A stretch of DNA of 64,000 nucleotides, from NCBI RefSeq assembly GCF_013450295.1, contig NZ_SKBR01000005.1:1-64000 (forward strand), in the 5' to 3' direction. This document shows positions 8,304 to 17,860 of the stretch, one piece after another. Within the stretch, counting starts at the first letter, position 1. Each line of letters starts with the position of its first letter. Origin of the DNA: Streptomyces sp. AJS327 (GTDB lineage: Bacteria; Actinomycetota; Actinomycetes; Streptomycetales; Streptomycetaceae). Below the pieces are notes generated by a model. It worked only from the letters and a program-made list of their open reading frames with translations, made no database searches and was not told the DNA's origin. The translations under genes were made by a program, and so were the position numbers.

Positions 8304-8920
8304 ACGGGGTCTCCGTTTCACTCGGGCACTCGTGTGGCGAGTGCACAGCGTCGTGCGGGCCCGGTGGGGCGCTGCCCTTTCTACCGTCCGGCGTGCGCGC
8401 CGCGAAGAGGCACAGCACCGGGAAAACCGCCCGTGGGACGGGCGTACCCGGACACGTCGCACGCCACCGAGTAGCGCAAGGTCAGTTTCGGTCAGGCTGA
8501 CCGGAGTTCCGCCCCCTCCGTCCCGGTGTCGTGCGTCCGACGCGGTACGTTTCCCGCGCCTCACCCGTCCTGCCCGCACCCGTACCGTCCGTACCCGTTC
8601 CGGTGGCGCGCGCACCGTCCGTACCCGGACGAGCCGACGCCCGGCCGCCTCCGTGGGGCACCGGTGCCCGTCCGCCCGCGACGCGGCGCGACGTCCCGGG
8701 CGCGAGCCGGACGCGGAACCGGACGTGGGGTCTGACGCGGAACCGGACGTGGGGCCGGGCGCGGAACCGGGCGCATGCCGGTGCTGCCCGGGGGCGCGGA
8801 CCGGGCGGCGGCGCGACCGGGGTGCGGCCGGGGTGGGCCGTACCCCGGTGTGCGTCGCGGTGCCCGACATCACTGCCGGGCCCGGCTCGGCCACCCGGAG
8901 GAACCTGAGACAATGAGTTC
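8304..8920. other. Intergenic region between divergent rocD and trpS
   Basis: 617 bp with no convincing gene; it should contain both promoters. Open frames on either strand are Arg-rich shadows. The centre is made of repeats of GTCCGTACCC-like words and a 24-bp tandem repeat (listed separately). Confidence 0.6.
8709..8780. repeat. 24-bp tandem repeat upstream of trpS
   Basis: Two nearly identical copies built around acgcggaaccggacgtgggg (8709-8732 and 8733-8756), and a third diverged copy to about 8780. It ends about 140 bp before trpS. Confidence 0.75.
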
Positions 8921-9934
8921 ATGGCAAACGACCGTCCCCGTGTGCTCTCCGGTATCCAGCCCACCTCGGGCTCGTTCCACCTCGGCAACTATCTGGGTGC
9001 GGTGCGTCAGTGGGGGGAGCTACAGGAGACACACGACGCCTTCTACGCGGTCGTCGATCTCCACGCCATCACGATTCCCAAGGACCCGGCCGAGCTGCGG
9101 GAGAACACCCGCTTCGCCGCCGCCCAGCTGCTGGCCACCGGACTCGACCCGGACCGCTGCACGCTCTTCCTCCAGAGCCACGTCCCCGAGCACACCCAGC
9201 TCAGCTGGATCATGGAGTGCCTCACCGGCTTCGGTGAGGCGTCCCGGATGACCCAGTTCAAGGACAAGTCCAGCAAGCAGGGCACCGACCGCACGACCGT
9301 CGGGCTCTTCACCTACCCGGTCCTCCAGGTCGCCGACATCCTGATCTACCAGGCCGACCAGGTCCCGGTCGGGGAGGACCAGCGGCAGCACGTCGAGCTG
9401 ACCAGGAACCTCGCGGAGCGGTTCAACGCCCGCTTCGGTGACACCTTCACCGTCCCGGAGGCGTACATCCCGCGCGAGACGGCGAAGATCTTCGATCTTC
9501 AGGACCCCTCGGTGAAGATGAGCAAGTCCGCGTCCACGCCGAAGGGGATCATCAACCTCCTCGACGAGCCGAAGGTCTCGGCCAAGAAGGTCAAGAGCGC
9601 CGTCACCGACACCGACACGGTCGTCCGGTTCGACGAGGAGAAGAAGCCCGGCGTCAGCAACCTGCTCACGATCTTCGCCACGCTCACCGGCGACCCGATC
9701 CCGGAGCTGGAAGCCCGGTACGACGGCAAGGGGTACGGCGCGCTCAAGACCGACCTGGCCGAGGTCGTCGCCGAGTGGGTGACACCGTTCCGGGCGCGCA
9801 CGCGGCAGTACCTGGACGATCCGGCGGAGCTGGACGCGGTCCTCGCCAAGGGCGCGGCCAAGGCGCGAGCGGTGGCCGCGGACACCCTGGAGCGCGCCTA
9901 CGACAGGGTGGGATTGCTTCCCGCCAGGCACTGA
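8921..9934 (+). CDS. trpS: Tryptophanyl-tRNA synthetase
   Basis: 337-residue class Ic aminoacyl-tRNA synthetase that charges tRNA-Trp. The start MANDRPRVLSGIQPTSGSFH leads into the HIGH-type motif HLGNYLGA; GLFTYPVLQVADILIYQAD and VPVGEDQRQHVELTRNLAERFN are the tryptophan/ATP site, and VKMSKSAST is the KMSKS loop. GGAGGA upstream is somewhat distant from the ATG at 8921; a short overlapping start (ATG 8913, other frame) is ignored. Streptomyces often has two trpS genes, one for resistance to tryptophan analogues; the sequence alone does not tell which this is. Confidence 0.97.
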   Translation: MANDRPRVLSGIQPTSGSFHLGNYLGAVRQWGELQETHDAFYAVVDLHAITIPKDPAELRENTRFAAAQLLATGLDPDRCTLFLQSHVPEHTQLSWIMECLTGFGEASRMTQFKDKSSKQGTDRTTVGLFTYPVLQVADILIYQADQVPVGEDQRQHVELTRNLAERFNARFGDTFTVPEAYIPRETAKIFDLQDPSVKMSKSASTPKGIINLLDEPKVSAKKVKSAVTDTDTVVRFDEEKKPGVSNLLTIFATLTGDPIPELEARYDGKGYGALKTDLAEVVAEWVTPFRARTRQYLDDPAELDAVLAKGAAKARAVAADTLERAYDRVGLLPARH

Positions 9935-10084
9935 CAGCGCGGGGGGCACACAAGGCACACTGTGCCCGGCGGGTCTCCGGGAGACGGTGGTTCCGGGCCG
10001 GTGGCCCGGCCCACGCCGCCGGACGGGCCGGGGTCGAGGCCCCGGGAGCACCCGGGGAAGTCCAGGGAGAGAAGGGAGAGCCAC

Positions 10085-10780
10085 GTGCGAGAGACAGCCC
10101 CCATCACGGTCGGCGTATCCGTCGCGGTTCCCGAGCCGTTCGGCACCCTGCTACAGGGCCGCCGCGCGAGCTTCGGCGATCCGGCGGCGCACGGCATCCC
10201 CACGCACATCACCCTGCTTCCGCCGACCCGGGTCGACGCCGCCGACCGGCCGGCCATCGTGGAGCACCTCGCCCGCGTCGCCGAACAGGGCCGCCCCTTC
10301 CGGGTGCGGCTGCACGGCACCGACACCTTCCGGCCGGTCTCCCCGGTGGTCTTCGTCCAGGTCATCGAGGGCGGTTCCGCCTGCTCCTGGCTCCAGGAGC
10401 GGGTCCGGGACGCCGAGGGACCGCTGTCGCGGCGGCTCGACTTCCCGTACCACCCGCACGTCACCGTCGCGCACGGCATCTCCGAAGAGGCCATGGACAC
10501 CGCCTACGCCGAGCTGGCCGACTTCGAGGCCGACTGGACGGCCGGCGGGTTCGCGCTGTACGAGCAGGGCGCCGACTGCGTGTGGCGGCTCCGGCGCGAG
10601 TTCACCTTCGGCCCGCCCCCCGCCGCCGAGATCCCCGGTTCCGGAGCGCGCGCCGCCACCCCGCCGGTGGCGGAGTCCGGCGCCCCCTCCACGGGGCCGT
10701 GTCTGCCAGCGGTGCCCCGGCAGGCCACCTGGCCCTCCTCGGCCTGCGACGGCGGGGCCGCCGTCGCCCCCCTCGCCTGA
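10085..10780 (+). CDS. 2'-5' RNA ligase family (2H phosphoesterase) protein
   Basis: About 231 residues. Two HxT/S motifs characteristic of 2H phosphoesterases are present: HITLLPP (H41) and HVTVAHG (H125), about 84 residues apart as expected. Such proteins hydrolyse or ligate 2',3'-cyclic or 2'-5' phosphodiester bonds in RNA or nucleotides. GTG 10085 follows GGGAGAG at good distance. After the domain (about residue 175) the C-terminus is Pro/Ala-rich and probably disordered. It lies downstream of trpS in the same direction with a 150-bp gap. Confidence 0.85.
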   Translation: MRETAPITVGVSVAVPEPFGTLLQGRRASFGDPAAHGIPTHITLLPPTRVDAADRPAIVEHLARVAEQGRPFRVRLHGTDTFRPVSPVVFVQVIEGGSACSWLQERVRDAEGPLSRRLDFPYHPHVTVAHGISEEAMDTAYAELADFEADWTAGGFALYEQGADCVWRLRREFTFGPPPAAEIPGSGARAATPPVAESGAPSTGPCLPAVPRQATWPSSACDGGAAVAPLA

Positions 10781-10958
10781 GTGACCTGAGTCACGCCGCG
10801 TCGCCCGCCCGTCCGCTGCCGCACTCCCCGCGCGCCCCCGTCCGTGGCCCGTCTCCTCTGAGGTTCTCCCGTCCGTGGCCCGTCCCGTCCGGGAGCAGCC
10901 CCGTCCCGTCCGCGCTCCGCGCGTGCGTCTGCCACGCTGACCATGGAGAGAGGGGACC

Positions 10959-11984
10959 ATGGAGAAGCTGGCTACGCTGCCGTTCGTCGGGCCGTTCTTC
11001 GCCTGGCTCTTCCGCACCCGGGTCTGGGCGGTCTACGAGCACCTGGACCGGCGGAAGTGGGCGAGGCTGTCCGCCGCCATCACCTACGCCAGCTTCCTCG
11101 CGCTCTTTCCGATGATCCTCGTCGGGGCCGCGATCGGCGCGGCCTTCCTGACACCCACGCGGGTGCGGCAGTTCCAGGACTTCCTCGCCGACCAGGTGCC
11201 CGGCATCTCGGGCCAGCTCGACCTCCAGGCGCTGGTGGACCACGCGGGGACGCTCGGCCTGATCGCCGGGGCGATGCTGCTCGTCACCGGCGTCGGCTGG
11301 GTGGCCACACTCCGTGAGTGCCTGCGGACCGTCTGGGACCTGGAGGAGGACCCCGGCAACCCGGTGCTGCTCCGCGTCAAGGACTTCGGGGTGCTCCTCG
11401 GGCTCGGCGCGGTCGGCCTGGTGTCGATGGCGGGTTCGGCCTTCTCGATCACTGCGGTCCGCCGGGTGTCGGAGTGGATGGGGCTCGCGGAGGGCGGCCT
11501 TGGCGACGTGCTGCTGCGCGTCGCGGCGTACGCGGCGGCCATCGCCGCCAGCTTCCTGCTGCTCTGGTACGTGCTGACGGTGCTGCCCCGGGTCCGTCCG
11601 GCCCGGCGGTCAGCCCTGCTCGCGGCGCTGTTCGGCGCGGTCGGCTTCGAGCTGCTGAAGCTGCTGCTGGGCGGCTACCTCAAGGAGGTCGCGGCGAAGA
11701 ACATGTACGGGGCGTTCGGGGTGCCCGTCGCGCTGCTGCTCTGGCTCAGCCTGGTGACGCGGCTGCTGCTGGTCTGCGCCGCGTGGACGGCGACCGAGCC
11801 CACCGACCCCACGGACCCCGCGCACACCGCCTCCCCGGAGCCCTCCGGAGACGACCCCCGGGACGACTCCGACGAACGGGGCGTAGGCGACGAGCGCGGG
11901 GAGGGCGACGAGCACGGGCGGCGCGACGAGCCAGCGGAGCACCGGGAGCGCGACGGACCCGGCGAGCCCCGGCGCTCTCCGTAG
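10959..11984 (+). CDS. YihY/BrkB family inner-membrane protein
   Basis: 341 residues with the YihY fold: an amphipathic start (LFRTRVWAVYEHLDRRKWAR), then about six membrane segments including AITYASFLALFPMILVGAAI, GLIAGAMLLVTGVGWVATL, VLLGLGAVGLVSMAGSAFSI, AASFLLLWYVLTVLPRV and VALLLWLSLVTRLLLVCAAW. The family was once called ribonuclease BN, which is wrong; the real function is unknown. The last 60 residues are strongly charged (Asp/Glu/Arg) and cytoplasmic. ATG 10959 follows GAGAGGGGACC. Confidence 0.88.
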   Translation: MEKLATLPFVGPFFAWLFRTRVWAVYEHLDRRKWARLSAAITYASFLALFPMILVGAAIGAAFLTPTRVRQFQDFLADQVPGISGQLDLQALVDHAGTLGLIAGAMLLVTGVGWVATLRECLRTVWDLEEDPGNPVLLRVKDFGVLLGLGAVGLVSMAGSAFSITAVRRVSEWMGLAEGGLGDVLLRVAAYAAAIAASFLLLWYVLTVLPRVRPARRSALLAALFGAVGFELLKLLLGGYLKEVAAKNMYGAFGVPVALLLWLSLVTRLLLVCAAWTATEPTDPTDPAHTASPEPSGDDPRDDSDERGVGDERGEGDEHGRRDEPAEHRERDGPGEPRRSP

Positions 11985-12038
11985 TCCGGGGCGGCGTCCC
12001 GCCGGCCGCCCGCCGCCCGACGGGTCGCCGCGACCGGG

Positions 12039-13394
12039 TTACGGACGGTGCTGGCCCTGGCGGTGCTGCCCGTGTTCCCCGGGGCGCTTGCGCAGCCGGG
12101 TCAGCTCGGGCAGCGGCCAGCGGCGGTGGACCCCGTAGGCGAGCAGCCCGAGCAGGGCCAGGCAGCCGGCGGTCACGCCGAGAGCGGTGCCCGCGCCGCC
12201 CGAGGGCTTGTCGGCCGCCTGGTCGGCCGCCGTCGACTCCTTGCCGTCGTCCTTCTCGGTACGCCGCTTCGTCTCGGTGACGGGTGCCACCAGCCGGCCG
12301 ACCGGGCGGACCTTCTCGGCGGCGGAGAACCCCCAGTCGAACAGCCGCGCCGTCTCGCGGAAGACCGGGAGTATGCCCTCCTTCTCCGGGTGCATGACGG
12401 TCACCAGCAGCACCCGCTCACCGCGCTGCGCGACGCCGGTGAAGGTCGACCCGGCCTTCGACGTGGTGCCGTTCTTCACCCCGGCTATGCCGGGATAGGG
12501 GTCCATGCCGGGGGCTCCGGTCAGCAGCCGGTTGGTGCTCTGGATCTCGAAGGTCTCGCGCTTCGCCTTCTTCCCGTTCTTCTTCTCCCGCTCCTCCCCG
12601 GGGAAGTCCGCGGTGGCCGTCGCCGCGTACTTCCGGAACTCGGCGTTCTGCATGCCGGACCGGGCGATCAGCGAGAGGTCGTAGGCGGAGGACACCTGGC
12701 CCGGGCGGTCGTACCCGTCGGGGCTGACCGCGTGCGTGTCCAGCGCGCGCAGTTCCTTGGCCCGCGCGTTCATCTGCCGCACGGTCCGCTCCTTGCCGCC
12801 GTTCATGGCGGACAGCACGTGGACCGCGTCGTTGCCGGAGCGGAGGAAGACGCCCCGCCACAGGTCGTCCACCGCGTACGTCTGGTGCTCCTTGACGCCG
12901 ACGAGGCTGCTGCCCGTGCCCATCCCGGCCAGGTCGGCGGGGGCCACCTTGTGCTTCTGGTCCTTCGGCAGCTTCGGCAGCACCGTGTCCGCGAACAGCA
13001 TCTTCAGGGTGCTGGCGGGGGGCAGTTTCCAGTGCGCGTTGTGCGAGGCCAGCACCTCGCCGGTCTCCGCGTCCGAGACGATCCACGAGCGGGCGGTCAC
13101 CCCGCGCGGCAGGGCGGGCGCACCGGTCCTCAGCGACACCTGGGTGCCGGGCTTGCCGAGCCGTGCGCCGCCCACGGTGGACATCGTGGACGGGGGTCTG
13201 GCCTGCTTCTCCGGTTTGTCGTCCGCTCCCGGCCCGTCGGCCCGCGCGCTGCCCGGCAGCAGTAAGACGGGGAGCAGCAGGGAGCCGCTGGTGAGAGCGG
13301 CGAGGACGCGGGCCCGGCGCGCGCGGCGCCGGGAGGCTTCGGCGGGCCGAAGGGTGACGGAGTCGGCGGCGGAGCCGAGAGGACGACGAGGCAC
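12039..13394 (-). CDS. D-alanyl-D-alanine carboxypeptidase (serine PBP, peptidase S11)
   Basis: Secreted, membrane-anchored DD-carboxypeptidase trimming peptidoglycan stem peptides. Motifs in order: SxxK in PPASTLKMLF, SGN in FLRSGNDAVHVL, and KNGTTSKAG as the KTG-type triad; the segment IVSDAETGEVLASHNAHWKL is typical of S11. An N-terminal hydrophobic signal (LAALTSGSLLLPVLLLPGSA) and a C-terminal transmembrane segment (TALGVTAGCLALLGLLAYGV) followed by Arg/His-rich residues suggest anchoring. I start at GTG 13394 (VPRRPLGS); the frame is open further upstream, so the start is uncertain. A small conserved membrane protein gene is divergent. Confidence 0.9.
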   Translation of the reverse strand: MPRRPLGSAADSVTLRPAEASRRRARRARVLAALTSGSLLLPVLLLPGSARADGPGADDKPEKQARPPSTMSTVGGARLGKPGTQVSLRTGAPALPRGVTARSWIVSDAETGEVLASHNAHWKLPPASTLKMLFADTVLPKLPKDQKHKVAPADLAGMGTGSSLVGVKEHQTYAVDDLWRGVFLRSGNDAVHVLSAMNGGKERTVRQMNARAKELRALDTHAVSPDGYDRPGQVSSAYDLSLIARSGMQNAEFRKYAATATADFPGEEREKKNGKKAKRETFEIQSTNRLLTGAPGMDPYPGIAGVKNGTTSKAGSTFTGVAQRGERVLLVTVMHPEKEGILPVFRETARLFDWGFSAAEKVRPVGRLVAPVTETKRRTEKDDGKESTAADQAADKPSGGAGTALGVTAGCLALLGLLAYGVHRRWPLPELTRLRKRPGEHGQHRQGQHRP

Positions 13395-13502
13395 CCAGTG
13401 AACGTACAGGGGCGGGGCTACGGTGTGGATACTCAGGTACCGATCAAGGAGCTGGGTAGCCCCCACCAGCGACGGTATTCGGCCGACGGCCATACTTTCG
13501 AT

Positions 13503-13814
13503 ATGAAGCTGAGTCGCCCCCTCTCCCTCTTCCTGCTCGCCTTCGGGGCGTGGTCGTGGTTTATCTGGGTCACGTTCGTCCGCAATCTCTGGAAGGACGG
13601 CAGTGGGCTGGCCTTCGACGACACGGGGGACCCCACCGGATACTTCTGGGTGCACCTCACGCTCGCCGTGGTCTCCTTCCTGCTCGGTACCGCGATCGGC
13701 GCGATCGGCTGGCGCGGACTGCGCGCCCTCCGTGCCGAGCGGCCCACCGGGGGCGGGACCGGAGCGCGCGGAGGGAGCGGCTCCGTTGCCGGCCCGCCGG
13801 GAACGCACGGCTAG
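13503..13814 (+). CDS. SCO4848-family small membrane protein
   Basis: 103 residues: MKLSRPLSLFLLAFGAWSWF, then a soluble loop with FVRNLWKDGSGLAFDDTG, and a second membrane helix (YFWVHLTLAVVSFLLGTAIG) before a Gly-rich tail. The two-helix layout and position beside the DD-carboxypeptidase gene match the conserved Streptomyces protein known as the SCO4848 family; function unknown. ATG 13503 lacks a strong ribosome site. Confidence 0.8.
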   Translation: MKLSRPLSLFLLAFGAWSWFIWVTFVRNLWKDGSGLAFDDTGDPTGYFWVHLTLAVVSFLLGTAIGAIGWRGLRALRAERPTGGGTGARGGSGSVAGPPGTHG

Positions 13815-13984
13815 CGGGGTACGGACGGCGGTGGCGCGGTGGTCGGGTTTCGGCCGAGTATCGGAGAGGTCAGGCAGAGCACGCCCCGGAGGCGTCCTGA
13901 AGAACGGACGACCGTGCCGGAGCCCGTTGCTCCGGCACGCGTCGCCGGTACGGACGGTCGGGGCAGGGACAGGTTGGGGTGGGC

Positions 13985-15574
13985 ATGGTCGTGGTCTTCG
14001 CGCTGGTAGCGCTGCTGGTCCTCGGGTTGCTGGCGGGGGTGCACCGGTACCTGTGGCAGCGGCTGGTGCGGGACGTCTCGCGGCCCGGCGGGCCCTGGCG
14101 CCGGGTGGGCACGGTACTGGTGTGGGTGCTGCCGCTGATCACCGTGGCGACGTTCGTCAGCAGCCGCGGTGGGGCGCCGTTCACCCTCCAGCGGGTGCTG
14201 GCCTGGCCCGGCTACCTGTGGCTGGCGCTGGTCCTCTACGTCACGCTGGCGCTGCTGGTGGGCGAGGCGGTCCGGCCGCTGCTCCGGCGCTGGCTGGCCC
14301 GCCGGGACGCTGCGGGTGCTGGCCGAAACCCCACCACCGCGTCCGCTGGCCGAAAAGCGCCCTCAGATAGCGGCCCCGAGGGGGAGGCGGACGCCGACGG
14401 GCACGGGAGGACCGGCGGCCCCCGGAGCCCCGCCGGAGGCGCCGAGAGCGCCCCCGCCCCGGGCGGCGCCGACGGAACGCCCGAGCCCGCCGCCGCGTCG
14501 AGGGAGACGGCCGCCCCGGTGGCCGTCACCACCGCCGAGCGCCCCGCCGGGATGGTGGAGCCGGACGGCGAACCGGCATCCGGCGGCCCGGAGGGCGAAC
14601 CGGCTTCCGGTAGCCGGGACGGCGCCGCGAGCGCGTCCGCCGAGACCCCCGGGGCCGGGGCGAGCGGCGAGGCACCGGGCCGGGACGCGGAGCGGTCCGG
14701 CACCCCGAGGCCGGAGCCGGAGTCCGGCCCGGAGCCGGACGCGCGGGAGGTCTCGCGGCGGCTGTTCGTCTCCCGGGTGGTGGGCACCGGGGCCGCGCTG
14801 GTCGGCACCGCGACCGTGGGCGCGGGCGCCTACAGCGTGCTCAACGGGCCGACGCTGAAGCGGATCACCGTTCCACTGGCCAAGTTGCCCCGCCGGGCGC
14901 ACGGTTACCGCATCGCGGTGGTCAGCGACGTCCACATCGGTCCGGTACTGGGCCGGGCCCACACCCGCCGCGTCGTCGAGACCATCAACCGGGCGCAGCC
15001 CGATCTGGTGGCGATCGTCGGAGACCTGGTGGACGGCACCGTGGACGACCTCGGGCCGGCCGCCGCGCCGCTGCGCGAACTGCGGTCCCGGGACGGCAAC
15101 TTCTTCGTCACCGGCAACCACGAGTACTTCGGGGACGCGGACTCCTGGGTGGACCACCTGCGTGAGCTGAACATCCACACCCTCGCCAACACCCGCCGCG
15201 AGATGCCCTGGTTCGACCTCGCCGGGGTCAACGACGTGCAGGGCGAGGAGGAGGGGGAGGGCCCCGACTTCCAGAAGGCCCTCGGGGACCGCGACACCGC
15301 CCGCGCCTCGGTGCTGCTGGCCCACCAGCCGGTGCAGATCCACGACGCGGTGGACCACGGCGTCGACCTCCAGCTCTCCGGGCACACGCACGGCGGGCAG
15401 CTGTGGCCTGGGGAGTACCTGGCGGGGCTCGCCAACCCGACCGTCGCGGGCCTGGAGCGGTACGGGGACACGCAGCTGTACGTCAGCCGGGGGGCCGGGG
15501 CCTGGGGGCCGCCGGTGCGCGTCGGCGCCGAATCCGACGTGACCGTGGTGGAGTTGGCCTCCCGCAGGACCTGA
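13985..15574 (+). CDS. Membrane-anchored metallophosphoesterase
   Basis: About 529 residues in three parts: an N-terminal membrane domain of about four helices (MVVVFALVALLVLGLLAGVH, LVWVLPLITVATFV, YLWLALVLYVTLALLVGEAV), a disordered Ala/Gly/Pro/Glu linker (residues about 105-255), and a calcineurin-like phosphoesterase domain. The metal ligands are seen in order: SDVHIGP, GDLVDG, GNHEY, LLAHQP and SGHTHGGQLWPG. A twin-Arg-like SRRLFVSRVVGTGAALVG helix precedes the catalytic part. Relatives act on phospholipids such as UDP-diacylglucosamine or on nucleotides; substrate unknown. GTG 13979 is an alternative start. Confidence 0.88.
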   Translation: MVVVFALVALLVLGLLAGVHRYLWQRLVRDVSRPGGPWRRVGTVLVWVLPLITVATFVSSRGGAPFTLQRVLAWPGYLWLALVLYVTLALLVGEAVRPLLRRWLARRDAAGAGRNPTTASAGRKAPSDSGPEGEADADGHGRTGGPRSPAGGAESAPAPGGADGTPEPAAASRETAAPVAVTTAERPAGMVEPDGEPASGGPEGEPASGSRDGAASASAETPGAGASGEAPGRDAERSGTPRPEPESGPEPDAREVSRRLFVSRVVGTGAALVGTATVGAGAYSVLNGPTLKRITVPLAKLPRRAHGYRIAVVSDVHIGPVLGRAHTRRVVETINRAQPDLVAIVGDLVDGTVDDLGPAAAPLRELRSRDGNFFVTGNHEYFGDADSWVDHLRELNIHTLANTRREMPWFDLAGVNDVQGEEEGEGPDFQKALGDRDTARASVLLAHQPVQIHDAVDHGVDLQLSGHTHGGQLWPGEYLAGLANPTVAGLERYGDTQLYVSRGAGAWGPPVRVGAESDVTVVELASRRT

Positions 15575-16087
15575 CCCCACGACCGGGCCCACGGGGCAGC
15601 GCGCTCGCTCACCGCCCTCCGCTCCGGCGATCCGCCCTCCGCTCCCGCTCGCGCTTCGGCGTTCCGCCGGGGCCTCCGCGCTGACGGTGCTCCGCTGGCG
15701 TCCGCCTGAACAGCGCCGTGACCGGGGTGAGTTGGCGTGCCCGGTGCCCGGTGCCCGGCAGCGTGGCGCGGTGGCGTGGCGCGGCGGCGTACGGTACGGA
15801 TCGCGATATCGCGCCAACCGGACGGCGGGGCGGGCGGCGGATATCCGGCGGTACGCCGCCCGATGCGGAGTCCGCCCCAACATCCCTTTCTGGCTTGATC
15901 GTTGACTCGCCGATCGGGGCCTCGCCGCTGCCGGTACCGGTGACGCCCCGGAGGACGGGGCCCCCGGGGTTCGGTGCGCCCCGGGGTTCGGTGCGTCCGG
16001 GGTTCGGTTCGGGGTTCGGAGTGCACGCCGGGGAACAACTCCCGGGCGGCTGGGGCGAGTCACCGGCACCGGCCGGGGGCGGGTGGG
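15575..16087. other. Intergenic region with short GGGGTTCGG repeats
   Basis: 513 bp between convergent genes with no supportable gene. At about 15965-16021 there are four imperfect copies of the word CCGGGGTTCGGTGCG. A long open frame on the minus strand reads through from the hydrolase gene but has no protein-like composition. Confidence 0.55.
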
Positions 16088-17563
16088 TCAGCGGGCGAGC
16101 AGTCCGCGGACCCGGGGCCAGGAGTCGGCGCGCGCCGCCTGGTCGGCGGCGGAGACCGCCCCGACCGAGCCGCGCTGTCCGCCCTCCTGTCCCGGCTGGC
16201 CGTAGGGGAACCAGTTCACATGGTGACCGGCCCGGGGGTAGACGAGCCCGCGGGGTGCCGTGTCCGATCCGGCGCGGGCCGCGATCTCGCGGGTGGAGCC
16301 CGCCGAGTCCCACATCCGGTCGTCCCCGCCGCCGATGGCCAGGACCTCGCCGCGGACCCGGTCGAGCGGGATCGGGCCGCGCGGGACGGGCTTCCCGTCG
16401 TCGGTCCAGGCGGCGGTGCCCACCGGGTAGGGGCCGATGACCTTCGCGGACGGCGCGTAGACGACGACGTCCCGGACCAGTTCCGGGCGGCGCTGACCGA
16501 GCAGCTGCGCCACCTCGCTGCCGCGCGAGTTCCCCATCACGGCGAGGCGTTCGGCGTCCGCGGCGGGCTGGGAGCCGACGAGGCGCGCGGCCCGGCCGAA
16601 GTAGTCCAGGTCGATGCGGTTGAGCGCCTCGGGCCGCCCGGACCCCTCGCCACAGCGGAAGTAGCAGAGGGCCAGGGCCGGATGGCCGTGCGCGGCGAGC
16701 TGGGCCGCCGCGTACGTCCCGGCGCCGCCGCCCTCCGAGCCGCCGAACACCAGGACCGGGGCCCGCTTCGGCGAACCCTTCGGCGGGGTGTACAGGTCGC
16801 CGTGGACCCCGTCCTCGGCGACGGTCAGGGAGCGGTGCCCGGCGCCACGCGGCAGCCACTCCCGGGTGAGGGTGCGCTCGGCCAGCCGCTTGCCGGTGGC
16901 GCCGCCCCGCCGGACGGTGAGCCGCACCGGGTAGGAGCGGGCGTCACCGGGGGCCTTCGGGCGGAACGAGAACGTCTTCCCCGAGCCGACCTTGGCGGCG
17001 GCCTCGCCCCCGCCGTGCGGCAGCATCGCGGAGAGCAGCCCCATGCTGTCGGCCTTCGGGTACGGGCGGCCGCCGCGCGGCGCCTGCCGCTCCAGGTCGA
17101 CGGTGCCGTCCCGGCGGGCGGTGAACTCCCCGGCGGCGCGCCAGGGTTCACCCCCGCGGTCCTCCGCCTCGGCCTGGAGCGTCACGCGGGCGCCCGCGCG
17201 GAGCCCCGTCAGCGTGATCCGCACCCGCTGGTCGGCGCGGGCCGTGGCCCGGTCGACGTCGATGGCCGGTCCGCCGTCTTCCCGGCCCTGGGCGGAGCCG
17301 GAGTCGCGCCCGCCGGAGCCATCGCCGCAGCCGCTGACGAGGAGGCCCACCGCGAGCAGGAGCGGGACGAGCGGACCGGATGCCGGGCGGGCGAGGTGGG
17401 ACGGGCGGGGGCCCAGCGGGGTGCGGGCGGCGCGGAGGCGGGCGCGGCGCCGCCCGGGGCCGTGGCGCCGGGGCCACCGGCCGCGCGCGGGGCCGCCGCT
17501 CCGGGGCTCGCTGGCTTCGCTGGCGGGCGCACCGCCTGTCCGTCCTGTCCACACGCGTACCAC
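16088..17563 (-). CDS. Lipoprotein acyl-CoA thioester hydrolase/BAAT C-terminal type alpha/beta hydrolase
   Basis: BAAT-like architecture: an immunoglobulin-like N-terminal domain (DQRVRITLTGLRAGARVTLQ, about residues 115-230) and an alpha/beta-hydrolase domain. The nucleophile is in LAVMGNSRGSEVAQLLG, the acid in VLAIGGGDDRMWDSAG and the histidine in PRAGHHVNWFPYGQ, giving a full Ser-Asp-His triad. A hydrophobic stretch ends in the lipobox LVSGC, so the enzyme is outside the membrane, where CoA thioesters would not be expected; it may act on other esters or amides. The start at GTG 17563 leaves a long basic leader before the signal and is uncertain. Confidence 0.8.
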   Translation of the reverse strand: MVRVWTGRTGGAPASEASEPRSGGPARGRWPRRHGPGRRRARLRAARTPLGPRPSHLARPASGPLVPLLLAVGLLVSGCGDGSGGRDSGSAQGREDGGPAIDVDRATARADQRVRITLTGLRAGARVTLQAEAEDRGGEPWRAAGEFTARRDGTVDLERQAPRGGRPYPKADSMGLLSAMLPHGGGEAAAKVGSGKTFSFRPKAPGDARSYPVRLTVRRGGATGKRLAERTLTREWLPRGAGHRSLTVAEDGVHGDLYTPPKGSPKRAPVLVFGGSEGGGAGTYAAAQLAAHGHPALALCYFRCGEGSGRPEALNRIDLDYFGRAARLVGSQPAADAERLAVMGNSRGSEVAQLLGQRRPELVRDVVVYAPSAKVIGPYPVGTAAWTDDGKPVPRGPIPLDRVRGEVLAIGGGDDRMWDSAGSTREIAARAGSDTAPRGLVYPRAGHHVNWFPYGQPGQEGGQRGSVGAVSAADQAARADSWPRVRGLLAR

Positions 17564-17860
17564 GGAGGGCAGCCTACGCCGGGCCTCAGCGGTCTGGACG
17601 GTCGTCCGCGGGCCGGTCCGGCGTCCGCCCGGCGGGTCCGCCCTCCGCAGGGGCGCGAAGCGGCCGGGCCAGCGGGGACGCTGGCCCGGCCGCCCGCGGT
17701 GTCCGGCTCCGGCGGAGTACCGGGACGGGGTCCGGCCGTCCGGGTGGGCTGGGCGGCCGGGCGGGTCAGCCGCCCCGGGCGTGGGTGCCCCGGGGTCCGG
17801 CCGCGCGGGCCGTCCGGCTCCCGGCCGTCCGGCCGTCGGGTCCCGCCGGGGGTCAGCCGG

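Noticed and set aside
7086..8894. Long open frame extending rocD by about 200 residues upstream
   Set aside because: The extension is Arg/Pro-rich and built on the 24-bp repeat; ornithine aminotransferases start at MTTTAGLIAAADAH.
13385..13808. Upstream extension of the D-Ala-D-Ala carboxypeptidase to 589 residues
   Set aside because: It is antisense to the SCO4848-type membrane protein gene and would bury the signal peptide more than 150 residues in.
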